Assembly (NCBI RefSeq): GCF_943734655.1
Contig: NC_071354.1
Coordinates: 35,737,347-35,801,346, forward strand
DNA length: 64,000 bases
DNA from: Sabethes cyaneus
Lineage: Eukaryota; Arthropoda; Insecta; Diptera; Culicidae
Direction of reading: 5' to 3'
The first letter of the stretch is position 1; the number at the start of each line of letters is the position of its first letter. The notes beneath the pieces are model-generated. The model ran no database searches and had not been told where the DNA came from. It worked only from the letters and a program-made list of their open reading frames with translations. This document shows, in pieces, positions 11,886 to 26,800 of the stretch. The translations under genes and the position numbers were made by a program.

Positions 11886-14800
11886 TTACCCGAACGATTT
11901 CTTCTTCAGCAACTCATGCTCGGACTTGGCCTGACGCAACCAATTCTTCAGATCACGCGTCTTCTCCAGCAGTGTCACCGTGTACTGCTGCTGCTGATGT
12001 TGCAGCTGGTGGTGCTGTTTTTGCTGCTGCAACTGGTGCGATGGGACGTTTATCATTGCGCTGGTTGCAGTTCCTGCCTGCTTCGGTGAAATCACAATAT
12101 CGCAGAAGTGCTGCGACGGATTGTTTAGGTAATCCAGTTCCTCGTAACCGCTGGCCTGATGTGTTGGGTCTGAAATATTTTCAAAAATAATTCATCTTTT
12201 GTCCGTACCATCTATATATTCTATTGGACTCACTCAAAATATTCCAGATATCCTGAATCTCATTGTGCAAATGTTCCAGATACTTCAGTGTATCGTTGGA
12301 TTCTTTCAGTATAAACGGATGACGGATATTGCCGTGTTCCGTAGGCACATCAGTACTGCTGAAACCAGAGCTCGAATAGGACGACAGATCGCTCAGCGTT
12401 TCCTTTGGTTTAATCTTAATCTCAATGTTTTCCGGCAGAGCCGGCCGATCCTTTTCGGACAATTTCTGCAGCGAACGCTCCAGGTGACGCAGCCGGATAA
12501 CTTTTTCGCCTAGAAGGGCACGTGTGCGATGTAGCGATACTTCCATCTCGGTCAGCTCCTTCTCTTCCTACGGAAAGCAATCAAAAATAGGTAAAACGAA
12601 CAAACGGATCTTACCAACAAAACCTCACATTAAAGATCTGATCCATCGTGTGCTTGTTCTTGACGGTGTGCTTAATCGATATGTCCCGCTGTTTGGATTT
12701 GAACAGATTCTTCTGCGCTCGCAGCGATTCTTTGGCGCGCATAACCGAGTCCCGCTCGAGGAGGATGCGATGTTTGAAGAAGTCCAGCTCGGTACTGCCG
12801 CCGTTATTCTCCAGATCACTGAACGGATACCGCAAATGGTACGGAGTATCGATATTGCACTCCGGAATTTGATCTTCCAGCTCTTCGAGTTTTTTGAGCT
12901 GAATTCGAAGATTTTCCACCGGAGTGCACGGTCGCTCACGCTCATGCTTCGAGGAATTTAGTTTCGAGGTTGAAGCGGATTTGGTTTTGGTGAACAGCTT
13001 ACGTTTCTGTCTGCACATGGGAACGCTATTTTTGTCATGGTTTTTGTCGAACTCGGAATCCGAGCTGTAATTTTCATCCCGAACGTTAGCAAAGATGTTG
13101 CGAATTTGGAAGTAGTTTTTGGAGTACGTAGTCTCACTCTGACTGGTGTCGTCCGTATTCTGGAGACGATTGTTATTGAGGATGAACGGTTTGCGTGGTT
13201 CCGGAGGAGCCGAAGAGGCTACCTGCTGGGCGGAATTTCCATTGAAATGCAATAGTTTGTTTTTGTTTTCCACCGGATAGGAATTTTTCATTGGAAATCG
13301 CTTGGAAGCAGCCGACGGAGGAGGAGTGCTGATTGATGATTTTTCCGAATTCATCATAACCGATGTTGGACCAGGAGTTCCCGGTTTTCCGTCGTAAGGG
13401 TAGTGTGAAGTTGGCCTCGAATGGGTTCGATCATCCGTTTCGTAGCTGTTGCTCAAGAGACTTTGCTGCTGTTGCTCTCGACGTTTCTTACGTCTCTCCA
13501 ATGAAATTCTCACATCCGTTTTTAAACGGGTATATTTTTCCTTCAAACACTTGTACTTATCCTCGAGGAGACGTTTTTCGCAACGAATCTTCTCGTACAA
13601 ACGATCTTCTCCAGTTTCCCGCATACGTTGCCGTTCGACTTCCAGCTCATGAGCTAGTTTGATTTTCATTTCCGTGAGGTTAGTTGCATGTTCTTTCTTC
13701 AGCAATTCTTCCTCCGTTTTCAAGTCTCGTTCTAGTTCTTCTACAATTTCATTGTGATTTTTCTGAAGGGTTGCCATTGTTGACTTATGTTCATCCGTTA
13801 CCTCCTTAACTCTACGGTCGAAATCCTCCTGCAAAGTCTCCCTGTAAACTCTGTACTCCTTCTCGTTTTCTTCTTCATAATCAGCCTTCATCTCGCTAAG
13901 TTTAATTTGATAAAACTCTTTGATCTCTTCAATGTTTTTCTGATGCTGTGCTCTCAATTTCTCCTTTTCAGTTGATAATTGCTCTTGCGAAAGGCGTCTT
14001 TCCTTAGCCAACTCATTTTGAATGTTAGCTTCTTCCAAAACTTTCAGATTCTTCAGCTCTTCCTCTAGCTTCGCTTTGAACCTCGCTTTCTCGTCTGTAA
14101 TCGAATTTTTCAGCAGTCTAATGGAGTCATCACTCACCCGTTCAACAGAGAATCTTCGAGCGATCGTTTCCTGTACTATCATCTCCGCCTTACTATTCAC
14201 TTCTTCACTTACTTCAGATTCCCCTTCGGAAGTTTCCGCCGAGCTGGTGGATTTCTTTTCCGAACCTTCCATTTCCTCTTCCTCTTCCTCATCGTCCTCA
14301 GCATCGTTATCGTAGCCTTCGGCGATTTCATCGAAATTGATCAGGGAGTCATCTCTCACGGCTTCCAATTTGTTCGACTTCAATTCTGCATTTAAATCTA
14401 TATCAAATCGAACACTTTTCCTCTCATCCGAAGAGTCTTCATTTGGCGTTCCTTTGTTTCTAACGAAAGTCAAACTGGAGTCTCGCAGTATACCCTTCAC
14501 TTCGTCCTTTTTGCCAAATTCCAGACTTTCGAACTCAGGTTTTTTGTTTGTCTTCAAGAATTGCGAACCTGTTCCGGTGATGGTAAACCCTTGGAACGAC
14601 CCGCGCATTGAATTATTTTCCGTTCGATCTCTCATGCTGGATCCCAAATTAAACGATATTTTCGGTCCCGACGCCATTGTCTCCTGGCCTTCCACGGTCT
14701 GCGCTATCAGTCTCTGGCTATTATTTTCCTTGTTGGAATCGTTGTTCTCCTCTTCGTCGCCAACTTCTTCCCCGACTTCAACCTCCTCATCCACGGCGAT

Positions 14801-17800
14801 TTCCTTATCCTCCTTAGTAGGCTCTTCTTTCACAACGTTAACCTCCTTCACGCTATCCTCCCGATCCGATTCGGCCGAGCCAGAAACGGAACCCGTATTA
14901 AAACACTCACCCACCAGCGGGTGCTGCCCAACCGCCAGTTCAATCTGATCATCAAGCTTCGCCTCCAGGGGCGACCGAACTTCGCATCCACTGCCACCGC
15001 TACCGGCTCCACTTTCGCCGCTTCCGCTGCTCCCGTTGCTGTGATTGCTGGTGGCCGATTTCAAACTTCGAAAGCCCGAATCCGCCAGCGAGGTTGAATC
15101 GGACCGATCCAGCGACAAGGCCTTCCGGGCGTCGGCAACCTTCTGTCGATAGAGAACGTCTATCGGATGCTCCCACTGGGACTTACGGGTGTAGCGGTCG
15201 TAGTAGTAATATGCCTTGACTTGTTTGCTGTAGCTGAAATGATTAAATCGGGGAGAGTATGTTAGTCCATGTGGAAGAGTTTTAGTTGAAAACATTGATT
15301 ATCAATTTTTGACTTCTAATAGACATCCCTTTTCCCAAAAGTCCATATTGTAGGCATAAAATCTAAAAAAAGATATTTTTATAATTACCTTCATTCAAAA
15401 CTTGACATTCCGTTGTACCTGTTCGTTTGTGAGAACAAGTCAGAGATTAAAACAAACGCTTCCAGCTCGTTCTACGTTCTACGAGTATCGAAACGTACCT
15501 TGCGGCAACGGAAACCACTTCTGGTGAAAACAATAACATAATACATCTGCATACCTTTTACAGCCGACAAAGTGTTTCCCGCTTTTCATTTGCCATCAAT
15601 CGGAAGGCGGGGACAACCGGGATGTGAAGCGACGACACTGACAAAGGTACCAATAGATGTATGAAGCATGAATATCTTTGCCACAGGAAAGAAAAGCCGG
15701 CTGTAACAATATGCACTGTCATGCACATTCTGTGGGGGGCTAAGCATGTCTCCGCATATGGAAAAAGCATATTTTACCATATCCATCTAAGACACACATA
15801 CATGAACATGAACACACATTACATATATGGATATACCTAGTCGTTAGAATTGTTTCCACTCCCCCTCGCAGTGATGCTGCGACCTTGCTTCTAGGTTGCT
15901 TAATTTAGCAGTCCCACCTCTACCGCTGGATTCTTGTGCGATGTTCGTACAACACAACCCACGCTTCGACAGCATCCAACCCGCCAGCAGCAGCGTAGGT
16001 GGTGTCCTTGTCGCGCAACGGGCATCAGCCAGCTGTGTATACTTTTATATCGTTTAACTAATGTGAAGAAAGGCTCTGCATGAAGTTAAATCGTTCGTAA
16101 TGTACGGTTTTAGTGCTTCATGCAGCATTTTACGGCTTCAAGTCAGGCCTACGACACGCCTTTCACATGACAGTAGGTATATTTAGTAGAATTTAAATTT
16201 TTATTCAGATCATGACAATCTCTTTTAATGTACGTATAAAGTTCTCACTGCGTAAAACAATACGTTTTTGCTCTAACTTTTTGAAAGGATCTAAAAACCC
16301 AACAAGGCGCAATCCATTTGATACGAATGGTTATGAAATCTGTTTAATTATATTGTCGATTACCATTGTTTCCACACTCAATGGTTTCCACCGGTTGGCT
16401 ACAATTATTTGGTATCAAACTAAGTAGGTAATCAAACTATACCGCCATCCAGGGTGACATTGTGCCAAAAACCAATAATGTTTGTTTATAAAAATACATC
16501 AGATCTATGCTCAAATTCAAGATGATTTGAAACATAACATATTTATTCACAACGTGGAATGAAGCACTAATATTATTAGCGAACAGTTTGGCTTAAAAAG
16601 GGTTTCAAACTTTAGGATTAGAAATACCGGGAAAAAACGTTGAAAATAAATGTCCCATATAAACAAACCCAAACAAGAAATCGCATCAACTTGCTATTCT
16701 GAATATAGATAAAGTATTCATTTACAATATATTGAAAGAGTAATATGCCTTGGACGGCTTTTGATTACGTGAATATATTTTTTTCTAAATTTTGCACTTT
16801 CCGAGCTCCACGAGGTGAGATTGTACCGAGCCATATTGCCCATGGATGCATAGTCGACGTAACGACCAGCACCATGATTGTTGAGAAAACGCATTTTTAT
16901 CGTGAAAAACGTTTAAAGCCATATAATCTTTGCTATAAACTTTTTCAATCGAATAATCTGTCAATTTAGTAGAATTTATTAATCAAAACAGGACTTATGG
17001 GGTTTTATGATTCATTCCTCATTTATTGTGTTTAAAAAATGCGAACGCCAGTTTAGGCGAATAAATAGACTGTTTTTTTGAACGATTATTCCCATAACTT
17101 GCCGTAAACAAATAGGTTGCTATGCTGATTGATTATGCGGGGAATTACGTCAAGCATTAGCATTACGTGAAACCAATAGCAGAGTAGCTCAATTTTCCTA
17201 AATTTCTCGAATATTTTCGAACAAACATATGTTGTTTGAATATTGGGCATGTGAACAACATAGTTAAGAGTGCATAGGACCGAAAAAGTACATTTTGGTC
17301 ATTTTGATTTTTACGTCAACTATCCATCCATGGGCAGTGTAACGATCGGTTCGGAGTGTGCATTGCTTACTAGGGAACACAATATTTTGACAATTTAGAT
17401 TGCATTATCTTTTAAAAAGCAAACAGTATCGTAAGTCTGCTAAATAATTAAAATTCATTTTTAATTTTTCTCTTCAGATTCTTCGAATAAACACTTTAAT
17501 ATCAGACAAGTATGCTTTACCTTATAGAGTAGGGCGAGGCATAAGTGCGATGTTTGAAGTTGTCATTTTTGTGAGATATAAAGAAGGACAACAACATAAT
17601 ATATTTTATAGTGATTCAGTAACTCAATGTCTTCACATTCAACTATAAATCATCTGTGGTAATAGTGTTTTGCAAAATAAATTCTTCTTTCTTCTGATCA
17701 AGCGCAGATTCGCACTTTTACCCCACTAGCGGGGCAAAAGTTCGAAGCTAGAATCCACGTAATTAGCCCAGCAGTAGCTAACAAAACTATATTATCTTCA

Positions 17801-20800
17801 ATCTGCGTTATGTTTCGGTAAGTAATATTCTCAATTTGCACCTTTTCTGTTTTGCGCTGGTGTATTGCAGCCTCCGTTAGATCGAAACTTTTCCAAACGT
17901 TTGTTTTTTGTTTCATCAGCGGAAACACATGGTTTTTCTTCGGCCAACATCTGTAGAGCACACAGTTTTCTGCATATCTTCCACTTCTAGTATCTGTAAT
18001 ATAGTGCCTAAAGCTATATATAGTTAGCTATACATTTTTGCCTCGTCCATGAATCGCACTTTTGCCCCGTCCGAAAATCGAATTTTTACCCCGCTAGGCG
18101 CTTAACGGGGTTTGATTAAATTACGGAAAAGCGAAATATATTTTATAAATTATTTTCGCCGTATTTTCCAGATATATGAGTGATGTAAAACGCTGCTACA
18201 AATATTCAACAAGTGATATCCTCCTGTTGATATCGTATTTGCCGTATAACGAAAAATTACGTCCAAACCGCCCTAAAATAACATTTGCACATAACTCAGC
18301 AACTATGCTTCGTAAGCAACCAAAGTTTACGTTAGATTCAAAGTGTCAAAGTAGTCATCCATCCATGCCAATGTAGAAAATTTACTCGGAATCTGTATCG
18401 ATAAATCATTGAATCGCACTTTTACCCCTCCTTACTCTATATATTATCGGTTTTAAAGGTGAGGCTGATTGCGTTTGCTCTGGCTCTGGCAGTATCTCGA
18501 ACGAAATAAATAATCAACTTTGTTGAATGATTAAATAGATAAGTCTTCTGAGATTTTACGCCCCTTCTATTTCTCCTTTCTAAAGCCTGAAGACGCTACT
18601 ACATATTTAGTGGCTGACTATAAACTACGTACTTATTATTGGTTGTAGTAGACCCAAACCCCTCCGAGTAGTTTTCGGCTGATTTGGAGAATTCAAAGTA
18701 AGTTCTTCAAGCTCTGTTCTAGGATTTACTTTATGCAACTACTATCTATGAATATTTCAAATCCGCAATAATTTTCGCCAAATTACACAGATTAAACAGA
18801 TTTTTGAGCTTTCACATGAGAGCGAAAGAGACGGAAATAGTCAGCAAAATGACTCTCTATCTCTTTCACTCTCATTGTTTTGCATTGGACAGATTTTTGC
18901 ACAGATATTTTTCCTCGCTGTACAGATTGCCAGATTTTTCCAACAAAAAACACAGAATTATATGTGGCATCCCTGGCTGGTACCCGTGTACCTTTGAACC
19001 GTAGATTATAGTTTGGTTCGACCCATGCACCTTCCAGCATTGGACAAAAGATAGGAGTCACAACGACAACTTGTTAAGCGTAGCTACCTATTACCCCCCC
19101 CCCCCCCTGCCTTTCCACGCTTTCCCCTCCTTTCCCAAAATTTTCATTACTTTCCCCTACCGTCCCTCCATCAATTGTAAACACCATCGTTTCAAAAAAT
19201 ATTAATATTAATGGCTGACCGCATTTCAAGGTCAAAGACTAAAACATGAGTTCGGTCGACACGGTTTTGTTAAGAGGAGAGATAGGGCTTTTAAACGAAT
19301 TGGAAAAAAAATTGGCGGCCATCTTGGATTTTATCAAAAAATCGCCGTTTTCGCCATGATCCCTCCAATCGATTTTAATTTCAAAACCCCTATCGGAAAG
19401 CTGTGAAAAAATGTTCCAATGGTGGTCTTAAAATAAAAATCGGTTGGGGACTCATGGTGAAAACGGCGATTTTTTTTATAAAATCCAATTTGGCGACCAA
19501 ATCCAAGATGGCCGCCAAACAAATTTTTATTCCATTTGAAAGCCCTGTTCTTCTTATTTATAGAACCGGGCCATTTGTTAGTTGTTTCATGGCAAATTTA
19601 TGAAATATCACATGATATAGATCTTAAGGTTTGCTCAAAATTCAACTTTTTTTGATACTGTTAGGCCCCTTGGCGAACGAGGGGTCCACTATTTCGAGGT
19701 ATCAAAGGTGTAATTCTTATTTTTTAACCATTTTTTACCATCCGGGAGAATTACTCCCGGATGACATGCTTTTTTTTATTCTGATATACGTTTTAAAACA
19801 AGAACTGACTGTCCTGTGCCGATTTATTGAATTACTTTTAGGGTAAACTTGTTCCTTATGTGAAAAAATTTAGTTTGAAAATTTCGTGTCACTGTGAGAC
19901 TTGTTTCTTAGCAATTCGCTAAGATACACGTAATCGTAATTAAGAAATTTTCGATATACAAACTACATTTTCTGAAAACAAATCCATTTAGTCATAACCT
20001 TCTGAACGTTGTAAATTAAAAAACTACAAGGTATACAGCCCTAAGGGTTGTACGAAAGGGTGACGTAGGACTATATCAGACCATTAGATCAAAGAGTAAT
20101 GTAAATTGCATTTCTAGCATATGTATGTTTATAAGAATCATTGTTTAAGTGAATGTTTAAAAGAAAAGAGCAAAATATTTAGATTCAATTTTTCATTGAA
20201 TGCAATGGTGGCTTTGAAAATACGTGGAGGGCGGTTCATAAGTACAAGGCCTGCAATCATTGAGACATAGAGATTTCTTTTAAAAATCACTTGTGTGCAT
20301 CATAAAGGTTGAAATAGTAATGGATGACCAGCCCACAGATTATTGTATTAAATATGATTATGCGTAGCTTGACATGTTTCAATAATCTTACTGTAATTCG
20401 CTGGTGGCCTTTAAAAGGACCATTGGTTACAAATAACATTAAAGCCAAAGCACGTTCATTGCAAATATGACGTGCCATTTGAATGCTTTTCTTTTTTAAC
20501 ATGAATGACAACAGACACGTAAGTTAGTGGCGTCGATTCACTGTCTCTTGTTCCGAGAAGGTTTTACCAGTTTACTTTAACAGCTCACCACTTGTTACAT
20601 AGCAGTTCTGTTTTATTTGTATGAGAGTCGTTATCCTCGTACTGAAACTGGATCACAGGGGTGAGGGATCTCAAACCATCATAAAATAAATTCATGCCTC
20701 CAAAAACCCACATACACCAAATTTAGTTCCATTTGCTTGATTAGCTCTCGAGTTATGAGAATTGCTGATTTGAACTTGTATTTTATTTCTATAGGAGCAC

Positions 20801-23800
20801 CCCCCTGTTGAAAGACGGATGGGTCTCAGTACACCATAGAAAAAAATCCTCCTTTCTGAAACCCCCACATGCCAAATTTCATTCCAGTTGTTTGATTAGT
20901 TCTCGAGTTTTAAGGAAATTTTTGTTTTATTTGTATCGGAGACCCCCCCTCTTACGCCCGCCCTGCAATTGCTCTCTAACCCTCTCTATAGAATTGCTGG
21001 TCATTTTATCTATCCAACGACATATAAATTGTCCAGATTCGTTCAGAAGATTAGTAGTTATTACCATTTGAAATCGAAAATTGGAAAAAATGGCGTCACC
21101 TGAAAAGCAATGCCGCGAATTTTGCGCAAGCACCTGGAAAATTCTCAACTCTCTTATCATGGACGATGACACTAACGTCAAGGCGGACTTCCGGCAGCTT
21201 CCGGGACTACTGTACTTCACCACCCAGTACAAGTGTGATATTGTGGAGGAAGTAAAACTGCGGAAAAAAGAACCAATCGTTTAAAAAAATGCACATCGTC
21301 AGCAACGACACACGAAGCTTCTACAAAACGGTGAGATGCAGGAATTTTGCCATGCCTGTGATGTACAATGATAGTGCTGACCAGCTGCTTTTACTGACAA
21401 ACCCGTGGTAGCAGCTGGGTAGAAGAAGCACTTCCAGACACTGTTGAATGGAGAGGTAAACGCGGAGATCAGCAGGGACAGGATAAGAATTGTAAGTGAT
21501 GGCCAAGCTGTGGAGCCACCAGCATAGGAGGAGGTCAAGAAGGCAATCAGTGAGCTGAAAAACGGTAAGGCTGCTGGGAAGGACGGTATCCCGGTTGAAC
21601 TTCTAAAAGCGGGGAGCGAGCGGCTGTACGAAGCAATTCACCACCTCATTGTCAGGAACAGAATATGGGAGAAAAATAAATATCGGATGAAAGGTTGATT
21701 GGCCTCATTTCCCATAATTTTAAAAACGGACATCGACATGAGAGTAAAAACTATCGAGGCATTACGTTGCTCAATTCTGCCTATAAGGTGCTCTCCCGTA
21801 TCCTGTTCTGCAGACCGTTAGCCGTTAGTCATCGGTGAGTACCAAACTGGTTTTCGTGAGGGTCGCACCATGACGGATCAGATGTTTATCCTGCGTCAGT
21901 TACTAGTTCCAAGTTCCGGGAGTACAATTTGCGGACACAATATCTGCTTGTGGGCTCTAAGGCGTCTTACGATACAGTCAAACGAAATGAGCTGTGGCAG
22001 ATAATGCTAGAACATGGTTTTCCGACGAAACTAGTTACGCTGGATGGGTCAAAAACATGCGTTAGAATAGCGGGTGAGACCTCAGCCACTTTCGTGACGT
22101 TGGATGGACTGAAGCCAGGGGTGCACTCTCTAATCTGCTGTTCAATATCGCCTTGGAAGGTGCAATACGGAAAGTAAACGTGGAAAGGAATACAACTGTC
22201 ATCACGAAATCTCACATGCATCTTGGCCTTGCGTCTCTTTGCACAAAATTCTATGGAGAGGGTGAAAAACGTGCTCCAGTGTGTTCCAGTCTGGGCACGG
22301 CTCAGTGTTAAATTATGATCACGAAATTCTGACCATTTTAGTTGATTTCACATTTATGGTATGATTATCAGAGATCGCAGCAAGCGTTTGCCAGATCAAT
22401 TTTTGTTCACATAATTTTTTCTCGGGTCAAAATGATTTAAAAAAGTGTTATTTATTGTGAATTTCTAGTTCTGTATTAAGGAAACAAATTATTCAGCGAT
22501 TAGATCAGTGAAGTTGGTTCTTTTCACGTGAAAAAACTGCTACAAAACCAAAACCAATCAAATTGACGTTTAACTTCTGTTGCTGTCGTTAGCTTTTTGC
22601 AGTTTGGCTTTTGACCTAGAGACCATAAGTTCATTACCGAAGGTCCAAAGTATTATTAAACTTTTAGCTCAATACTTCCTACGAAAATAAAATTTAATAA
22701 GCGGATAGTACAATATCTCCCCGTTTCTTTGTTACTGATGATTCAGAAAGGGATCTTGCTTAGCAAAGCAGAGCCTAGATGCTACATTCCGTTTATCGAA
22801 ACGTGACTTTCTGTTTTTATTCAGCCGACTTCGCAGCCAGGACAATTTTCGGGGTATACTCATATACATATGAGTATTGCCGATTGCAAGGAAAATGGTC
22901 CAATCGATAAGTGCGCAATCGCTCATAAAAGCGATATTTTAGCTTAAAATCGTTTCGGTCTCTTCGGCAACCTTATTGAATGTAACGAAAAAGTGCGCCA
23001 AAGCTTAGCTTAGCTTAGGTAGACTGCCCGTAGTTGCGCTCCGTGATGCAAAAATCCTAAAACAGGCAGACAAAAATCCAAAAACACCCTGTTCTGAAGT
23101 ACAGGATCTGAGTCGACAAATATATTAGATTTTTACAATAACACGCATTATTCGTATAGAAACTGCTAGGTACATATATTGAAAACGGGATACCGCTAAT
23201 GATAATAACCAATACATTTTGATTGACTAAATAATTGAAACATTTAACTCATTTAGTCGAGAAAGAGGCATACATTCTGTTGTACAAATTTTCAACACCC
23301 GTCAGGTAGCTAATCCGGTATCATTCAGTTTCCACAAAATCAGGACAAAATAGTTTCCCTTCTTTGTCACCTACATACAACCCGTTCATTCACGAGCTCA
23401 TGTCTGAAGCATCCACTGCTGCATGACTCTTTTTCTCGATGCTGCTGCTGCTGCTGCTGCTGCATCTAAAATGCATGCGGCAATTTGTGTCGGCCACATT
23501 CATTGCAGTTGTGTATAGAAGACGTAATATAGACCTTTCTTTATGGGCTGCGCTTCATTCTTCGCAGTGGTTTTTCTCCATCCACTTCCTGTCGACGACA
23601 AGTGATACCGTAAATTGTTCAGAATGTGACAAATTCAAAAAAAAAAATCTGCATAGATGAAAACAATTAAAGAATAGTATAATAGCTAATTTTTTTTGCC
23701 TGCTGACAAATGCAACCTGTTCAAGCATTCTTTATGCCTCAAAAACGGTTAATTAGAGGCGGAACGAAAGAACAACGCAGCACAAATTGGTTCAGTACGG

Positions 23801-26800
23801 TTTTACTATTCATGCATAAGTTAGTTACTTGCTTCCGGGACAGGTACCAGGAACGTTCTGCCTACGCTGGCTGCGCTGGTGCACTTCTTTCATCCTGGGA
23901 TAGACCATTCAGCTCAATTGGGATGAATCCGGATGAACGGACGGAGTGTAAATGTTTGCTTTCTGGGCGACCCCGTTTTGTTTTTATTCGCACAAATTCA
24001 ACCAGCATCAGCAGCGTGTATGTTGTGCGGAAAGTTTCACTGATGCTCTCATTCGAAAAACTCGTAAACAAGTTTTTGTAGTACTCCCGTGATTCCTGTG
24101 ATATCTATATGAGTTTGAGTGCTGGTCACTGGAGTCACGATACAGATTGTCCCAAGCACCCGGTGAAGTGTCGGAGACTGCTAGAGTTAAGTTTTTCATA
24201 CGCTATTGTGATCATTACTGAGTAAAAAATTAATTACTCAACTGGAAAAATTTATTGAATTTGAACATGAGTCAAAGACTATGCGCCTCCTTTGTGTGGC
24301 TGGATGATGGAGGTCCATGGTCTGTATCTTTAGTAACGCAGTTAGATATCTTAAATATATTATAATTGGGTAGCGAACAGTCAACATTGATGAGTAAGCT
24401 TACTGTCTGTCCAATGTATTTGCTGACATTATCCTTTTACTTTCAATTAGCGAGTTGTCAGTCTTCCTCATTAGCCTTTAAACCTTTCACTACCCATATT
24501 TATACGGCCACACACACCGAATGTCATTTGGGGTGAGGACAACTATATGTCGAATCGGTTATGCGATACTTAAAAGACCTTCCCTATTGTCACCGGTTAT
24601 TCGTCATGCTAGATGTACGTTTTGATACACCAGGGGAAGCAGAGATACACCCTGTCCTTCCATTTTTACGTAACGGACACTCAATACATTGGATGACTTC
24701 ATCGCCAGAGCCGTTTTTGTTTGATTTTCCCAGCTCCCGAGTGAGCTTATCCACCGGCACCCACTGTGGATCAAGTGGAGCATACACATGCAGCAGCGTT
24801 TACATTTTTATATTACCCCATATTTACACCCTACCGGGCGGCGGCCGGCAACCGATCGGATTAATAACCTTCGACAGTCACCGGTTGCGCCATTGCCGAG
24901 GATGCTCTAGCTCGCACGAATGTTCGTGTTTTGTTTCATACCGATGGGAAGCATTACTTCAGCAACACTGAGCAGGGTGTGAATGTTTACCATGTTTGCC
25001 CTCACTGAGCGGAATGACAGAACATTTTTCAGTACGGATAAAATGGACCTATCGGTTGCTTTATTACACTTTTGTCGCAATAAAAAAATTAAAATCTTTG
25101 TACCGTGACCTACACGTTAGAGTTATAAATAGTTAAAAATAGTTTTCAAATTTAAAAAATATACATTTACTTGTAAAACGATTCTATTACACGTACTTAT
25201 TATCTAGTTTAGCGGTTCCCAACCTTGTTTTTTCCGCGAACCCCCTGAAGATCTTTCTTAAAAAATATATACCCCCTGTGAAAAACAATCAATTACAGGA
25301 TTTGATGGCGTAAATAGTGCACTTTTGTTAAAAAAAATTGCCCAAAATAGATTGGTAGGAATTCCTTCTGTAAAAACCCGAAACTTATGTTGTTGAAGTC
25401 AACCAGTCTCCGTTTAATCCGATCTTGGACCACTTTCCTAAGCATCTCGGAAGTCGCAAGTCGCCTTCGATTTGAGGTGGTGTCATTTAGCATGTTACGC
25501 CCCTTTGCTCCAGACGGATTATCGAAAAGAAACAGTTTTCGTTGCTCTGTCACCCAAGATCCTGATAACGTGTTCGGTCCACCGACCGTAGCTTACCGAC
25601 TTTCGCCAGATATATGATGAGAACCTCTTCAAGCAGTGCCTGTAGCTCGTGATTCATCCGTCTCTGCCACTCTTTGCTTTCAGTTTGTACTCCGCCAAAT
25701 ATCGTCAGCAGTTCCTGCCACTCGAACATGGCCACGGCGCGTATGTCCGTGAGCAGCGTCACAGCCTTAAGTCAATAAAGAACTACCAATCTAATGAGGG
25801 TATTCTTCATTGTTCGCCTCGTACGGTGACGTATGCTTCTTAATCGTAGCGTTTTGCAAAGGGTAAAGTAGTCTCGATTTCCAGCTTGAATGCGCCGCTG
25901 GATATTCTTACTAGTACTTGTCATCAGTTACCGTAGCTCTTCCTTTCATGTATTTGTTCTTCGACGCATTTATTACTAGTCCAATCCTTATGCTAAAAAT
26001 CGTGCCTCTCATTTTGACGCCGCTCGTCGGATCACCCCCTCAAGAGCGATGTTGAACAGCATGCAGGACAATCTGTCACCTTGTCTCAACCCTCGCCGCG
26101 TCTCGAGATGTGCATGAAATACGTCAGAATATCCGGAAAACTGTGGTACGGGAGGTATTCGAGGAAAGGTTCGTAACATCCTCATAAAACTTTCTTGGTG
26201 AAAGTGCAATAAAAATTATAATTTTGACTGCTTAATGCTTCTCTCATGTCAAGCCAAACTCGAGATAGAGTTGATTTTGTTCGTCCAGTAATTAACTGAA
26301 TCGAGCTTTATGTCCAAAAATGGTTCTGGATTGCAACGCGAAGCAAAACCTGACGGTAAAGATACGCTCTTCGCACGAAGCTCTTCGAGAATTTGTTTTC
26401 GAACTACCATTGCTTCATCGCGGGCGATGAAACGTACAAGAGCGTTTTATAACGCTGTATGGTGTATGATAAGTTTAATATTTTAATGTAAAAAAATATT
26501 TTTTTTACGGATTCTAATGGTATGGTAGATATTCCAGTACTTATGGTAGTACCAGTAATGGTGGAAATTTCACATATTTCATTATTTTTGCCGATTTTGG
26601 TACAAGTTAAAAAATATATCAATATAAATAGTCAAATACGCATTTCTTCACTATTTTGTATAAAAACATACAGACATAAGTTGCAATGTTGATGAAGAAA
26701 TTAACGATTGTTTTTGAGCTTACTGAAAATGTTTGGTTACTCAGGAATTTCGTAACAAATGATATAATTTTCTTAGAGCTATTTGCTCACTCAAGGCCTT

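Noticed and set aside
12524..12961. 145-codon plus-strand frame
   Set aside because: Antisense of Cep164-like exons 3-4; the minus strand has the family match and splice sites.
14337..14948. 203-codon plus-strand frame
   Set aside because: Antisense shadow of the acidic Ser/Glu-rich part of the Cep164-like exon 3.
24561..24971. 136-codon plus-strand frame inside the giant intron
   Set aside because: No recognisable domain, no splice context and no repeat of known coding type.
25205..25275. hAT-like end 'gcggttcccaacc'
   Set aside because: Only one end is visible and no partner or 8-bp duplication was found, so no element is called.
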